From Campylobacter concisus (GTDB taxonomy: Bacteria > Campylobacterota > Campylobacteria > Campylobacterales > Campylobacteraceae): a stretch of DNA of 64,000 nt. Both the position numbers and the translations under genes were made by a program. Within the stretch, counting starts at the first letter, position 1. Every line of letters begins with the position of its first letter. Below the pieces are notes generated by a model. It searched no databases, was not told the origin of the DNA, and saw only the letters and a program-made list of their open reading frames with translations. This document shows positions 54,978 to 63,343 of this stretch, one piece after another. The stretch spans positions 17,382-81,381 of the forward strand of contig NZ_PPCG01000019.1 of the NCBI RefSeq assembly GCF_002913745.1. Direction: 5' to 3'.

Positions 54978-55054
54978 GTCCTCATAGCTCAGCTGGATAG
55001 AGCGCAGAATTCCTAATTCTGAGGTCGTGAGTTCGAACCTCGCTGGGGACACCA
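54978..55054 (+). tRNA. tRNA-Arg (CCT)
   Basis: 77-nt cloverleaf with acceptor GTCCTCA/TGGGGAC (one G-U pair), D-arm TAGCTCAGCTGGATAGAGC, anticodon CCT in ATTCCTAAT, T-arm GAGTTCGAACCTC and encoded CCA. Confidence 0.97.
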
Positions 55055-55276
55055 CTCCTATTTTAAATACCACCTCATAAAAATTTTTATAGAGTGCTTT
55101 AAATCATTTATATTTAGAATTCTTATTTTTATAAGTGGTTGTGTTTGGCATATAAATAAATTTATTTTTTTAATGAATTATTTGTATGACCTCACTAACA
55201 ATAAAATTTATCAACAAAAATTTTATATATTTAATAATCTATGCTAACATTTCAAAAATTTATTTAAGGAGAGTAG

Positions 55277-55654
55277 ATGAAAAAAATTTTACTTTTAGGA
55301 GCCGTTTGTTGCATGTTGTCAGCTGATGTTAAAACTGTTAATATAAGCCCAGATGAGATCAAAAAATATGATCAGATCGTTGATATTAGAACTCCATCTG
55401 AATGGCAAGAGACTGGCATTATAGCTGGTGCGAAGACCATCACTTTTGATCCAAGTAATAAGAGTGCATTTTTAGATGAGCTTTCAAAGGCGGTTGATAT
55501 CAAAAAGCCTATCGCTCTTGTTTGTAGAAGTGGCAGAAGAAGCACAGCAGCAGCTGCAGCGATAGATAGCACAGATCTTAAGATTATAAATTTAGATGGT
55601 GGCATGAGTAGTTTGATCGAGCAAGGCTACAAAACTACACCTCATAAAAAATAG
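55277..55654 (+). CDS. Periplasmic rhodanese-domain protein
   Basis: 125-aa single-domain rhodanese with a signal peptide (1-16 or so), so probably periplasmic. The domain begins DQIVDIRTPSEWQETG and the catalytic cysteine loop is CRSGRRS (sulfurtransferase type). Full-length. It stands alone with a TATGCT -10-like box about 32 bp upstream. The sulfur acceptor is unknown. Confidence 0.92.
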   Translation: MKKILLLGAVCCMLSADVKTVNISPDEIKKYDQIVDIRTPSEWQETGIIAGAKTITFDPSNKSAFLDELSKAVDIKKPIALVCRSGRRSTAAAAAIDSTDLKIINLDGGMSSLIEQGYKTTPHKK

Positions 55655-55676
55655 ACAAATCTCTAAATTCTGCATT

Positions 55677-55706
55677 TGACTACAAGATAAATTTATTTTG
55701 TAGTCA
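55677..55706. promoter_or_regulatory. 30-bp near-perfect palindrome after the rhodanese gene
   Basis: TGACTACAA at 55677-55685 and its inverse TTGTAGTCA at 55698-55706 enclose ATAAATTTAT. Only one pair is mismatched in DNA, and that pair can be G-U in RNA. It may be a terminator without a U-run, or an operator for dps. Confidence 0.5.
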
Positions 55707-55717
55707 AAATTTATACT

Positions 55718-55738
55718 AAATAATAAAATTTATTATTT
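55718..55738. promoter_or_regulatory. 21-bp palindrome upstream of the dps promoter, candidate operator
   Basis: Perfect ten-base inverted repeat AAATAATAAA/TTTATTATTT about a single central A, 28 bp upstream of the dps TATAAT. The layout resembles AT-rich Fur/PerR boxes (7-1-7). The regulator is a guess. Confidence 0.5.
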
Positions 55739-55766
55739 GATTAACCAGTGATTAACTCTAAGTCAA

Positions 55767-55772
55767 TATAAT
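55767..55772 (+). promoter_or_regulatory. -10 element for dps
   Basis: TATAAT 34 bp before the dps ATG, downstream of the two palindromes. Confidence 0.55.
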
Positions 55773-55806
55773 TTCATCACATTTAAACAATAAAGAAGGA
55801 GACATA

Positions 55807-56241
55807 ATGTCAAAAGTTATTTTACAGTTAAACACAATTCAGGCTGATGCAAATGCACTTTATATCAAATTTCACGATCTTCACTGGAATGTAAAAGGTA
55901 TTCAATTTTTTAGCGTCCACGAGTATACTGAAAAAGCTTATGAGGATATGAGTGAGATTTTTGATGACGCAGCTGAGAGAGCTCTTATGCTTGGTGGCAG
56001 ACCTATCGCCAAGGCTGAGGAGTTAGCAAAAGTCGCTCACATAAAACACGAGCCAAAAGAGAGCTACACTCCGACTGAAGTTTTGGATATTGTTTTGGCT
56101 GATTACAAGCACCTTTTGGGCGAGTTTAAAAAGCTTGATGAGCTTGCAGAGGGTGACACAACAACTCAGATGTACGCACAAGATCAAATAGCTAAATTTG
56201 AAAAAGCAATCTGGATGCTAAACGCAACACTTGGCAAATAA
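55807..56241 (+). CDS. dps: Dps-family ferritin-like DNA/iron protection protein
   Basis: 144-aa four-helix mini-ferritin that oxidises and stores iron and protects from peroxide. The ferroxidase ligands are in FHDLHWNVKG and the following helix EKAYEDMSEIFDDAAERAL, with MLGGRPIA after it. Length is normal. It is a single gene with AAGGAG upstream and a terminator downstream. Palindromes upstream suggest iron or peroxide control. Confidence 0.95.
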   Translation: MSKVILQLNTIQADANALYIKFHDLHWNVKGIQFFSVHEYTEKAYEDMSEIFDDAAERALMLGGRPIAKAEELAKVAHIKHEPKESYTPTEVLDIVLADYKHLLGEFKKLDELAEGDTTTQMYAQDQIAKFEKAIWMLNATLGK

Positions 56242-56245
56242 TCAC

Positions 56246-56266
56246 AGCGGGAGCTTTCCCGCTTTA
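56246..56266 (+). terminator. Rho-independent terminator after dps
   Basis: Perfect seven-pair stem AGCGGGA/TCCCGCT with a GCTT loop followed by TTTACC, 4 bp after the stop. Confidence 0.75.
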
Positions 56267-56324
56267 CCCTAAATAAATTCCACCTTTTGGCGATATAGTT
56301 TTTATAAACTTATAGGAGCCAAAT

Positions 56325-56912
56325 ATGCAAATCAGTCAAATCGTAAGCTCATACAACACATCAAGCGTAAAAGAAAATGTAAAATCAAAAATTTCGCTTC
56401 ATAAAGATGAAAAAGAGGTTTCTAAAAAGCAGCCTGAGGTTTCAAATTTAAGCGCGAAAGAGATCTCAAATAGCTATTTTTTGCAGTATCAAAAAGATAT
56501 TACTCAAAAAACTAGTTCAAATTTACTAGCGCAAGGCGGTCTAAGCTTTAGTGTGCCTGAAAATTTATCAGACATTTTATCTGGACTTGATCTAGCAGGT
56601 ATCGGCTACAATGGCAAAGCTCTAGGAGAGCTAAGTAGCGATGAGGCGAGCGAGCTAGTTAGTGAAAATGGCTTTTTTGGCATCGCAAATACAGCTGATA
56701 GGATAGCCGGTTTTGTGCTAAATGGCGCAGGTGATGATGTAGAGAAGCTAAAAGCTGGTAGAGATGGCGTGGCAAAGGGTTTTGAGGACGCAAAGAAAAT
56801 TTGGGGCGGTGAACTTCCTGAAATTTCACAAAAGACTATCGAAAAGACCCTTGAGACGCTCGATAAAAAGATCGCCGAGCTTGGTGGTAACGTCTTAAAC
56901 GTATCAGCCTAA
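56325..56912 (+). CDS. Unknown soluble protein, DUF5610-like C-terminal half
   Basis: Function unknown, 195 aa, no signal peptide or membrane helix. The N-terminal third is polar and low-complexity (MQISQIVSSYNTSSVKENVK). The C-terminal part, ANTADRIAGFVLNGAGDD then GRDGVAKGFEDAKKIWGGEL, resembles the DUF5610-type pattern. From memory, similar Campylobacter proteins are labelled 'hydrogenase-4 component G', but nothing here supports a hydrogenase role. It is a stand-alone gene between dps and a lipoprotein gene. The terminator stem starts inside its stop codon. Confidence 0.85.
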   Translation: MQISQIVSSYNTSSVKENVKSKISLHKDEKEVSKKQPEVSNLSAKEISNSYFLQYQKDITQKTSSNLLAQGGLSFSVPENLSDILSGLDLAGIGYNGKALGELSSDEASELVSENGFFGIANTADRIAGFVLNGAGDDVEKLKAGRDGVAKGFEDAKKIWGGELPEISQKTIEKTLETLDKKIAELGGNVLNVSA

Positions 56913-56941
56913 ATTTCTTGGGGATCTCTCCCAAGAAATTT
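56911..56941 (+). terminator. Terminator overlapping the stop codon of the 195-aa gene
   Basis: Perfect 12-pair stem AAATTTCTTGGG/CCCAAGAAATTT with a seven-base loop. The first two bases are the end of the TAA stop. Confidence 0.8.
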
Positions 56942-57006
56942 ATATATTCAATGTAAGCACAAAACTCAAATTTTAAAATTCGCAAATTTTATTTAATCTT
57001 AAAAGC

Positions 57007-57012
57007 TATACT
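57007..57012 (+). promoter_or_regulatory. -10 element for the lipoprotein gene
   Basis: TATACT 25 bp before the ATG, followed by AAGGAG. The context GCTATACTTTTCT is like that before rpoB. Confidence 0.45.
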
Positions 57013-57037
57013 TTTCTCTTTATATTAAGGAGAAAAG

Positions 57038-57475
57038 ATGAAATCTAAAATTTTACTTCCTCTAGCAGTAGCCACTATGTTTTTGGGATGTTCATTTTTT
57101 AATGACAACCCACCAGTCCGCAAGCAACCAAGACAAGCTACTAAAACTATACCTGCAAAAAGCTCCATTAAAGGCTTCATAAAAGATGTCAGCTATAAAG
57201 ATTCGAAATACTGCTACGAGATAGTAGCCAGCGACGTGAAAAATCACAAACTAAACAAAGCAAATTTTTGTGCAAACAGATATTATTACGATAAGGGCGA
57301 TCTTGTCTATGCGTCTTTTTACGCAGATAAGCTCATAGACATGCTTCTTATAAAAGAGGGCGGCTCTAGAGGCGCATATAATGGCATAAGAAAACCACAA
57401 AATGAAGTAGTCGTAAAAAGAAAAAATATAAAAACAAATATCGAAGTACCAAAAGAGGAGAAAATTTCTTTTTAG
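57038..57475 (+). CDS. Unknown lipoprotein, 145 aa
   Basis: Lipoprotein signal with the lipobox FLGC (Cys18) in VATMFLGCSFFND, so the mature protein is lipid-anchored. A Pro/Lys-rich linker (about 25-45) precedes a small beta-type domain (about 47-110) with two cysteines (SKYCYEIVAS and KANFCANRYY) that could pair. The C-terminus is basic. Not recognised as a known family. It is a single gene upstream of the major porin, separated by a terminator. +2 is Ser, consistent with outer membrane sorting in other bacteria. Confidence 0.85.
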   Translation: MKSKILLPLAVATMFLGCSFFNDNPPVRKQPRQATKTIPAKSSIKGFIKDVSYKDSKYCYEIVASDVKNHKLNKANFCANRYYYDKGDLVYASFYADKLIDMLLIKEGGSRGAYNGIRKPQNEVVVKRKNIKTNIEVPKEEKISF

Positions 57476-57538
57476 ATTACCGTTGATTTACTGCTAGCAT
57501 ATATAATTTCATCAGCAATCAAAACTAGAACTCCTTTT

Positions 57539-57570
57539 AAGGGGCAAAGCAACGGCCCCTTTTCTTTTTA
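57539..57570 (+). terminator. Rho-independent terminator upstream of the porin gene
   Basis: Seven-pair stem AAGGGGC/GCCCCTT with a nine-base loop, followed by TTCTTTTT. It lies 63 bp after the lipoprotein stop. Confidence 0.85.
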
Positions 57571-57705
57571 TCCCCTTTTCAAAAGTCTCATTTGTAAAAG
57601 TTAAATTATCAAAATATACCTCTTTTTGGTCAAAATCGGTAAATGATCGGTAACAAAAGTGCAAAAATTTATGATTTTTTAAGCTTCATCTTAAAATTTA
57701 TTGAT

Positions 57706-57711
57706 TATAAT
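57706..57711 (+). promoter_or_regulatory. -10 element for the porin gene
   Basis: TATAAT in TTGATTATAATCG, 31 bp before the porin ATG, with a T-rich upstream region and AAAGGAG as ribosome site. Confidence 0.6.
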
Positions 57712-57742
57712 CGTCGACACAAAAACCTTAAAAGGAGAAAAA

Positions 57743-59038
57743 ATGAAACTAACAAAAATTAGTTTAGCCGCTTTGGTTGCTTTAGGCGCATTCTCAAGTG
57801 TAGCAAGTGCTACTCCACTTGAAGAAGCTATAAAAAATGTTGATCTTTCTGGATTTGCAAGATATAGATATACAAACAATAAAAAAACTGGTGAGTATTC
57901 TAATACAAAAACAGAGTCTGGCTCAAAAGCTGGTCATAACTTTAAAATGGTGACAAATTTTAAAGCTGCTATTGACGATAACTTCTTTGGTGTAATCGGT
58001 CTAAGATATAATGCTACTGATAATTCTGGAGATAATACTCAAGATGATCAAGGTAGTAAAGGTATTGGAACAGATAAAACAGATACAACTACAGGATTTG
58101 GTGTTCACCAATTCTATCTTGGTTATAAGATCGGTGGCACTACTATAACAGCTGGAAAACAAGAGATCGGTTCATACTTTACTGATGATGCTATCGGTAC
58201 TGGCGTAAGAGTAGTAAATCAAGATATAGAAGGCCTTACTTTAACAGCTCTAGCTTTTGATGCTATTGAAGGTGATGACACAGAAAGTGATGGTGATTTA
58301 TACGCAGCCAAAGATGCAAATGGTAAAGATATAAACAGGGTAAAAGTTTATGATTTTGGTAATCTATATGCAGCAGGTATTGCTGGTTCATATAGCCCAA
58401 TAGACTTCCAACTATGGTATGCAAGCTTAACTAACTTAGCTGACCTTCTTGCTGCTGATGTAACTGCAAAATTTGCTATAAATGATGATATTAGCTTAGG
58501 CGGTAGAATCAACTATGTAAATAGTACAGCAGATGTAAGCGCAAAATCACACCTATCTAAAAGTATAGATGCATCTAATGGTGTTGCAAACTATAATGAT
58601 GGTAACTTCTATGCTGGCGAACTTACAGCTTCACTATTTGGTCTTGATGCAAGATTAGGTTATATGGGTTGGAAAGTTCAAGATAAAGGTGTAACATCTT
58701 TCGCTTTTGAAGATAAAGGTAGCCTAATAGATGTAGGTGAGCTTACACTTGATCCAACATGGGCTGATGGTAAAGCTAACTTGGTATATGCTACAGCTGG
58801 ATATACATTTGATAAATTTACAGTTGGTACAGATTACATAAAAGGTCATATTAAACATGCTGCAGCTCCTGGCAAAAATGGTAAAGAAAAAGTTGAAGAG
58901 ATCACTCCAAGATTTGCATACGCATATAGCAAAAAGTTAACATTTAGCTCATACTATGCATTCAAAACTTCTAAATTTGCTGATGAGGGCAAAAATAAAG
59001 AAGATCAATTTAGATTTGAAGCTAAATACTCATTCTAA
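57743..59038 (+). CDS. porA: Campylobacter major outer membrane protein (MOMP porin)
   Basis: Abundant trimeric beta-barrel porin. The start is the ATG at 57743 (MKLTKISLAALVALGAFSS) after AAAGGAG; an upstream in-frame ATG overlaps the promoter and is rejected. The signal peptide is 1-22, cut at ASA-TPL, and the mature N-terminus TPLEEAIKNVDLSGFARYRY is characteristic of Campylobacter MOMP. Alternating strands and a C-terminal Phe (RFEAKYSF) mark an outer membrane barrel. Length 431 aa is normal. Single-gene unit with a strong promoter box and a strong terminator. Confidence 0.96.
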   Translation: MKLTKISLAALVALGAFSSVASATPLEEAIKNVDLSGFARYRYTNNKKTGEYSNTKTESGSKAGHNFKMVTNFKAAIDDNFFGVIGLRYNATDNSGDNTQDDQGSKGIGTDKTDTTTGFGVHQFYLGYKIGGTTITAGKQEIGSYFTDDAIGTGVRVVNQDIEGLTLTALAFDAIEGDDTESDGDLYAAKDANGKDINRVKVYDFGNLYAAGIAGSYSPIDFQLWYASLTNLADLLAADVTAKFAINDDISLGGRINYVNSTADVSAKSHLSKSIDASNGVANYNDGNFYAGELTASLFGLDARLGYMGWKVQDKGVTSFAFEDKGSLIDVGELTLDPTWADGKANLVYATAGYTFDKFTVGTDYIKGHIKHAAAPGKNGKEKVEEITPRFAYAYSKKLTFSSYYAFKTSKFADEGKNKEDQFRFEAKYSF

Positions 59039-59067
59039 TTCATAGCTCGTTAATCAACTTATGATAT

Positions 59068-59103
59068 AATCCCGGGTCGGAGCAATCTGATCTGGGATTT
59101 TTA
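59068..59103 (+). terminator. Rho-independent terminator after the porin gene
   Basis: Fourteen-pair stem starting AATCCCGGGTCGGA and ending TCTGATCTGGGATT, with three or four G-U pairs, a GCAA loop and a T-run. Confidence 0.85.
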
Positions 59104-59131
59104 AATTTAGAGTAAAATTTCAAGGAAACTT

Positions 59132-59689
59132 ATGAAAAATATTAAAATTTCTTTTTTGGCGTGTTTTTTGGTGGCAAATGCCTTTGCAGCTTCTCAGGTT
59201 TATTATATAGAAGCTCGTGGTGAGTTTGGTAAAGAGCTTGCCGAGATGGCAAAAAAGCAGGCTAATGACAGAAATGAAAAAGTAAATGTCTATGTCGATG
59301 AAGATCCAAGACGCTATAAAGATAATAGAATTTTAAAATTAGGCGTTGATAGAAAAGGTAGATATAGTGTCTCTTTAGGAAAAGAGCTTTATGAGAAACA
59401 ATGTGCTAGCTGCCATGGCGAAAGCGCAGACAAAAGACCATTTGGTTCAACACCACTTAAAAACATGGATGCTAAAGATATAGAAGATAGCATCATCTCT
59501 TATAGAAGCGACTCAAGCTTTGGTGGTAGCGGTAAAAACGTAATGCAAAACCAAGCTAAGATCGTCTCAAACAATGATCTAGGTGCAATACTTGCTTATC
59601 TAAAAGGCAAGGATGCGCTTGCAGATCAAGATACAAACGAAAATAAACCAGTTTCAACCGAAACAAAGCAGGGCAGTTATTTAAGATAA
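59132..59689 (+). CDS. c-type cytochrome with N-terminal extension
   Basis: 185-aa periplasmic mono-haem cytochrome. A signal peptide (1-19) is followed by a charged extension (about 20-80) and a class I cytochrome domain. The haem motif CASCH is at 91-95, and the distal Met is probably the one in KNVMQNQAKI (about residue 140). The order matches c553-like proteins. The extension before the haem motif (about 70 residues after the signal) is unusual. It sits 45 bp upstream of the haem lyase gene ccsBA. Confidence 0.9.
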   Translation: MKNIKISFLACFLVANAFAASQVYYIEARGEFGKELAEMAKKQANDRNEKVNVYVDEDPRRYKDNRILKLGVDRKGRYSVSLGKELYEKQCASCHGESADKRPFGSTPLKNMDAKDIEDSIISYRSDSSFGGSGKNVMQNQAKIVSNNDLGAILAYLKGKDALADQDTNENKPVSTETKQGSYLR

Positions 59690-59734
59690 ATTTCACTTCG
59701 GTAGCTTTGCCACAATATAAATAAAAGGAAGCAG

Positions 59735-62700
59735 ATGTTAAATCCAAAAACATTATTTTTAAGTATGGGCTCAGCTATCGTTTTGATGATAATCTTTGCC
59801 ATAGCTAGTGGAGCCGCCACAATAATAGAGAGCAAAACCAGCACTGAAGCAGCTTGGTACTATGTTTATGGGGCTGGCTGGTTTGCGCTTATCCAACTAC
59901 TTCTTGGTATAAATTTAGCCTTCAATATCTTTAGATACAACCTAATCGATCCTAAAAAACTTCCATCACTCATCTTTCACTTAGGTTTTATCGTCATCTT
60001 AATCGGTGCTGGCATCACAAGATACCTCGGCTTTGAAGCTGATATGCATATACGTGAAAACACCGCTTCAAACGTTGTTAGTACAAAGGTTTCGTATATA
60101 AATTTAACTGCGCTTAACGACAAAGGCGAGGAGATCAGCTCGGCTATGCCTTTGGGACTTGCTGATGTAAAGAAGGGCTTTGATCTAAAGCTAAAAACAG
60201 CAGACGGTGAGGCTAGTTTAAAATTTAAAGAATTTGTGCCAAATGCAAGTTATAAATTTGTAAATGATGATAGCGGAAAGCCTGTTGTTGAGTTTGTAGT
60301 CTCAAACGAGAGCGAAAGCGAAGAGATATTTTTACTTGAAGAAGAAGAGGCAAGGGTTGGGGATATCAGCTTTATCTTTAATGCCAAACCAGATGAAAAT
60401 AAAAAATATGTTCTTTTTAGACTAAATGATGGAAATTTCACAGTTACTTCAAATGCCGATCTTTCAAAATTTACTATGGCGGATAGCTCTAAAACTGAGC
60501 TAAAAGCTGGCAGCGTGAATGAATTTGGCACAGGCAGCTTATATACTATATCAAATATAAATTTCGCCCCAAGGCTAGTCTCAGCGCACGCTTCAAGAAA
60601 GCTAGTCAGCTCAAAGGATAGCGAGTTTAATGCGTTGATAGCTGAGCTAAACTACAAAGGTGAGAGTAAAGAGATGCATGTATTTTACAACCTAATGGAG
60701 CCTTCACGTATCGCCGTGGCTGGACAGAAATTTAACGCCTCATGGGGAGCTCAGCAGATAAAACTCCCATTTAGCCTCTACTTAAAAGACTTTGAGCTAA
60801 AAAGATATCCTGGCTCAAATTCTCCTATGAGCTACTCAAGTGAGGTTGTAGTAAAAGACGGCACGAATGATCCTGTGTTTGACTATAGAATTTATATGAA
60901 CCACGTGCTTGATTATGATGGATATAGATTTTTCCAAAGCTCATACGATACTGACGAGAAAGGTACGATCCTCTCTGTCAATAAAGACCCAGGCAAGATC
61001 CCGACATATATCGGCTACTTTTTGCTAGGTCTTGGCTTCTTGCTAAATGTTATAAACACTAACAGCCGCTTTAGAAAGCTCGCAAAACTAATAGATAATG
61101 AATCAACAAAAGGCGGTAAAAAAGTGGCTGCACTCATAGCGATCTTACTTTTGGGCTTAAATTTTAGCTCGCTAAAGGCTGAGGACTTCTTGCCACGTAT
61201 CAGCAAAGAGCATGCAGATAAGCTTGCTAGACTCATCGTGCAAAGTCCAGACGGCAGAATGAAGCCATTTGATACGCTTAGTAAAGAGGTTTTAAACAAA
61301 ATTCACAGAGGCGAAAGCATAGGTAGCCTAAATTCAAACCAAGCTATGCTTTCTATAATGGTAACACCTGATTTTTGGCGAAATGAGAAGATCATCGCGC
61401 TTGGTCAGAGCAAGGAGCTAAAAAAAGAGCTAGGCGTCGATGAAAATGCAAGATACGCAAGCTTCGATGAATTTTTTAAAGCGACAAAAGATGGTGGAAG
61501 CGAGTATAAACTAACAAAATTTGCCGAGATAGCAAACCGCAAGCACCCAGGCTCACGCAATACATTTGACAAAGATGTGATAAAGATCGACGAGAGATTA
61601 AATGTATTTTATATGATATTTATCGGTGAAATTTTCAAAATTTTCCCAAAACAAGACGATCCGTCAAATTCTTGGTATTCGCCTGCTAGTGCGATGATGT
61701 ACTTCTCGCCAAAAGAGGCTGAGCTAGTCGTTGGCATGATGAGAGAGTATTTCTCAGCTGTTGATGCAGCCACAAAGGATAATGATTGGAGCAAGGCAGA
61801 TGCGGCGCTTGAGAAAATTTCAGCCTATCAGCACAAATACGGCGCTGCTGTCATGCCAAGTGAGAAAAAGATAGATATAGAAATTTTATTTAATAAATTT
61901 CAAGTATTTGACCGCTTGACACCGATATATCTTTTGGCTGGACTTGCGCTTTTACTATTTGTTTTTGTAAAAATGCTAGCACCAAAAGTGCAGATAAATG
62001 GCATAGTTAAAGCTGTGTATATTATAAATTTACTAGCCTTTCTTGCGCACACAGCTGGCCTTGGACTTCGCTGGTATATCGCTGAGCACGCCCCTTGGAG
62101 TAACGCATACGAGTCGATGGTCTATATCGCTTGGGCACTTGGTCTATCTGGCATCATCTTTGCAAAACGCAGTCCGATCGCACTTGCGCTTACATCTATA
62201 TTAGCTGGTGTTACGCTGTTTGTTGCGCACCTTAGCTGGATGGATCCGCAGATCACGACACTTGTTCCTGTGCTTCAGAGCTACTGGCTAACTATCCACG
62301 TCTCTATCATAACTGCAAGTTACGGATTTTTAGGGCTTTGTGCGTTGCTTGGTGGATTTACTTTGCTGCTTATCATCTTACAAAACAAGAAAAAGCCAAA
62401 TGCAGAGATCGCACGCAATATCACTGAAGCGACACGCATAAATGAGATGGCGATGATACTTGGCCTTAGCTTACTTACGCTTGGAAACTTTTTAGGCGGC
62501 GTCTGGGCAAATGAGAGCTGGGGTAGATACTGGGGTTGGGATAGCAAGGAGACTTGGGCGCTAGTTTCGATCCTTGTCTATGCAGCAGTGCTTCACATGA
62601 GATTTATACCAAAGCTTAATAATCAATACGCATTTGCCGTTGCCTCATTTTTTGCCTATTGGTCGATCATAATGACCTATTTTGGGGTAAATTTCTATCT

Positions 62701-62830
62701 AGCTGGCATGCACTCATACGCAGCTGGAGATCCGCTTCCGGTGCCTGATTTCGTCTGGATAAGCATCGTAGTGATGATAGCGATGAGCGTTCTTGCATTT
62801 ACAAAACGCTCTCTTTGCACAAGGCTATAG
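59735..62830 (+). CDS. ccsBA: Fused CcsB-CcsA (ResBC) cytochrome c haem lyase
   Basis: Membrane protein of system II cytochrome c maturation that exports haem and attaches it to CxxCH motifs. The N-terminal CcsB/ResB half has membrane helices near 10-30, 47-67 and 81-98, and a large periplasmic domain. The C-terminal CcsA half has about eight helices and the WWD motif WGRYWGWDSKETWAL (about 929). Length 1031 aa fits the fused epsilonproteobacterial form. The stop adjoins the next start. The upstream cytochrome is a likely client. Confidence 0.97.
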   Translation: MLNPKTLFLSMGSAIVLMIIFAIASGAATIIESKTSTEAAWYYVYGAGWFALIQLLLGINLAFNIFRYNLIDPKKLPSLIFHLGFIVILIGAGITRYLGFEADMHIRENTASNVVSTKVSYINLTALNDKGEEISSAMPLGLADVKKGFDLKLKTADGEASLKFKEFVPNASYKFVNDDSGKPVVEFVVSNESESEEIFLLEEEEARVGDISFIFNAKPDENKKYVLFRLNDGNFTVTSNADLSKFTMADSSKTELKAGSVNEFGTGSLYTISNINFAPRLVSAHASRKLVSSKDSEFNALIAELNYKGESKEMHVFYNLMEPSRIAVAGQKFNASWGAQQIKLPFSLYLKDFELKRYPGSNSPMSYSSEVVVKDGTNDPVFDYRIYMNHVLDYDGYRFFQSSYDTDEKGTILSVNKDPGKIPTYIGYFLLGLGFLLNVINTNSRFRKLAKLIDNESTKGGKKVAALIAILLLGLNFSSLKAEDFLPRISKEHADKLARLIVQSPDGRMKPFDTLSKEVLNKIHRGESIGSLNSNQAMLSIMVTPDFWRNEKIIALGQSKELKKELGVDENARYASFDEFFKATKDGGSEYKLTKFAEIANRKHPGSRNTFDKDVIKIDERLNVFYMIFIGEIFKIFPKQDDPSNSWYSPASAMMYFSPKEAELVVGMMREYFSAVDAATKDNDWSKADAALEKISAYQHKYGAAVMPSEKKIDIEILFNKFQVFDRLTPIYLLAGLALLLFVFVKMLAPKVQINGIVKAVYIINLLAFLAHTAGLGLRWYIAEHAPWSNAYESMVYIAWALGLSGIIFAKRSPIALALTSILAGVTLFVAHLSWMDPQITTLVPVLQSYWLTIHVSIITASYGFLGLCALLGGFTLLLIILQNKKKPNAEIARNITEATRINEMAMILGLSLLTLGNFLGGVWANESWGRYWGWDSKETWALVSILVYAAVLHMRFIPKLNNQYAFAVASFFAYWSIIMTYFGVNFYLAGMHSYAAGDPLPVPDFVWISIVVMIAMSVLAFTKRSLCTRL

Positions 62831-63265
62831 ATGCTTCTTAAAGGCTTGATAGTCTTTTTTGTCTTTTTGCTTATAGTGGCCATTTGCGCGCTAATCTATC
62901 TTTTGCTAAAAAACAAAGATCATCAAGTCTTAACAAGAGGGCTAGAAGCTGAGGGTGAAGAAGAGATCACGATCGAAAAGCTTGAAGAGCTTGCTAGCGA
63001 TAAAACTCTAAGCAAAAACGAGCTTTTCGAGCTTATACAAATTTTTGGAGAGAAATTTATAATACCAGCGAAAAAAAATCAGGTCGCTCCAAAAGAAGCT
63101 AGCAACTACATAAATTTTATAATCCTCATCTGCTCTCACCAAAATGCCGATGCAAAGCTTATTAGCTTTTTAGACAAAGAGGCTAAAAAGAAAAATCCAA
63201 GCTATGTTGCAGAGATCGAAGATAGCGAGAGGATAGGCATAGAAAACCGCAAAAATCGTAGGTAA
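62831..63265 (+). CDS. Unknown membrane-anchored protein after ccsBA
   Basis: Not recognised. 144 aa with one N-terminal membrane helix (about 5-26) and a soluble, acidic-basic tail. The tail has an EF-hand-like but non-canonical helical segment (IEKLEELASDKTLSKNELFE). It starts in the base after the ccsBA stop (TAGATG), so it is translationally coupled and may act with cytochrome maturation. Function unknown. Confidence 0.83.
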   Translation: MLLKGLIVFFVFLLIVAICALIYLLLKNKDHQVLTRGLEAEGEEEITIEKLEELASDKTLSKNELFELIQIFGEKFIIPAKKNQVAPKEASNYINFIILICSHQNADAKLISFLDKEAKKKNPSYVAEIEDSERIGIENRKNRR

Positions 63266-63343
63266 ATTTAGCTTTTTTTAAATTTAAGAGCACAAAATAT
63301 CGTTAGCAAAAATCAAATTTACAAAGTAAAATAGGAGTGTAAT

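Noticed and set aside
57701..57742. Upstream in-frame start for the porin gene
   Set aside because: It overlaps the TATAAT box and adds residues before a perfect signal peptide; the ATG at 57743 has AAAGGAG upstream.
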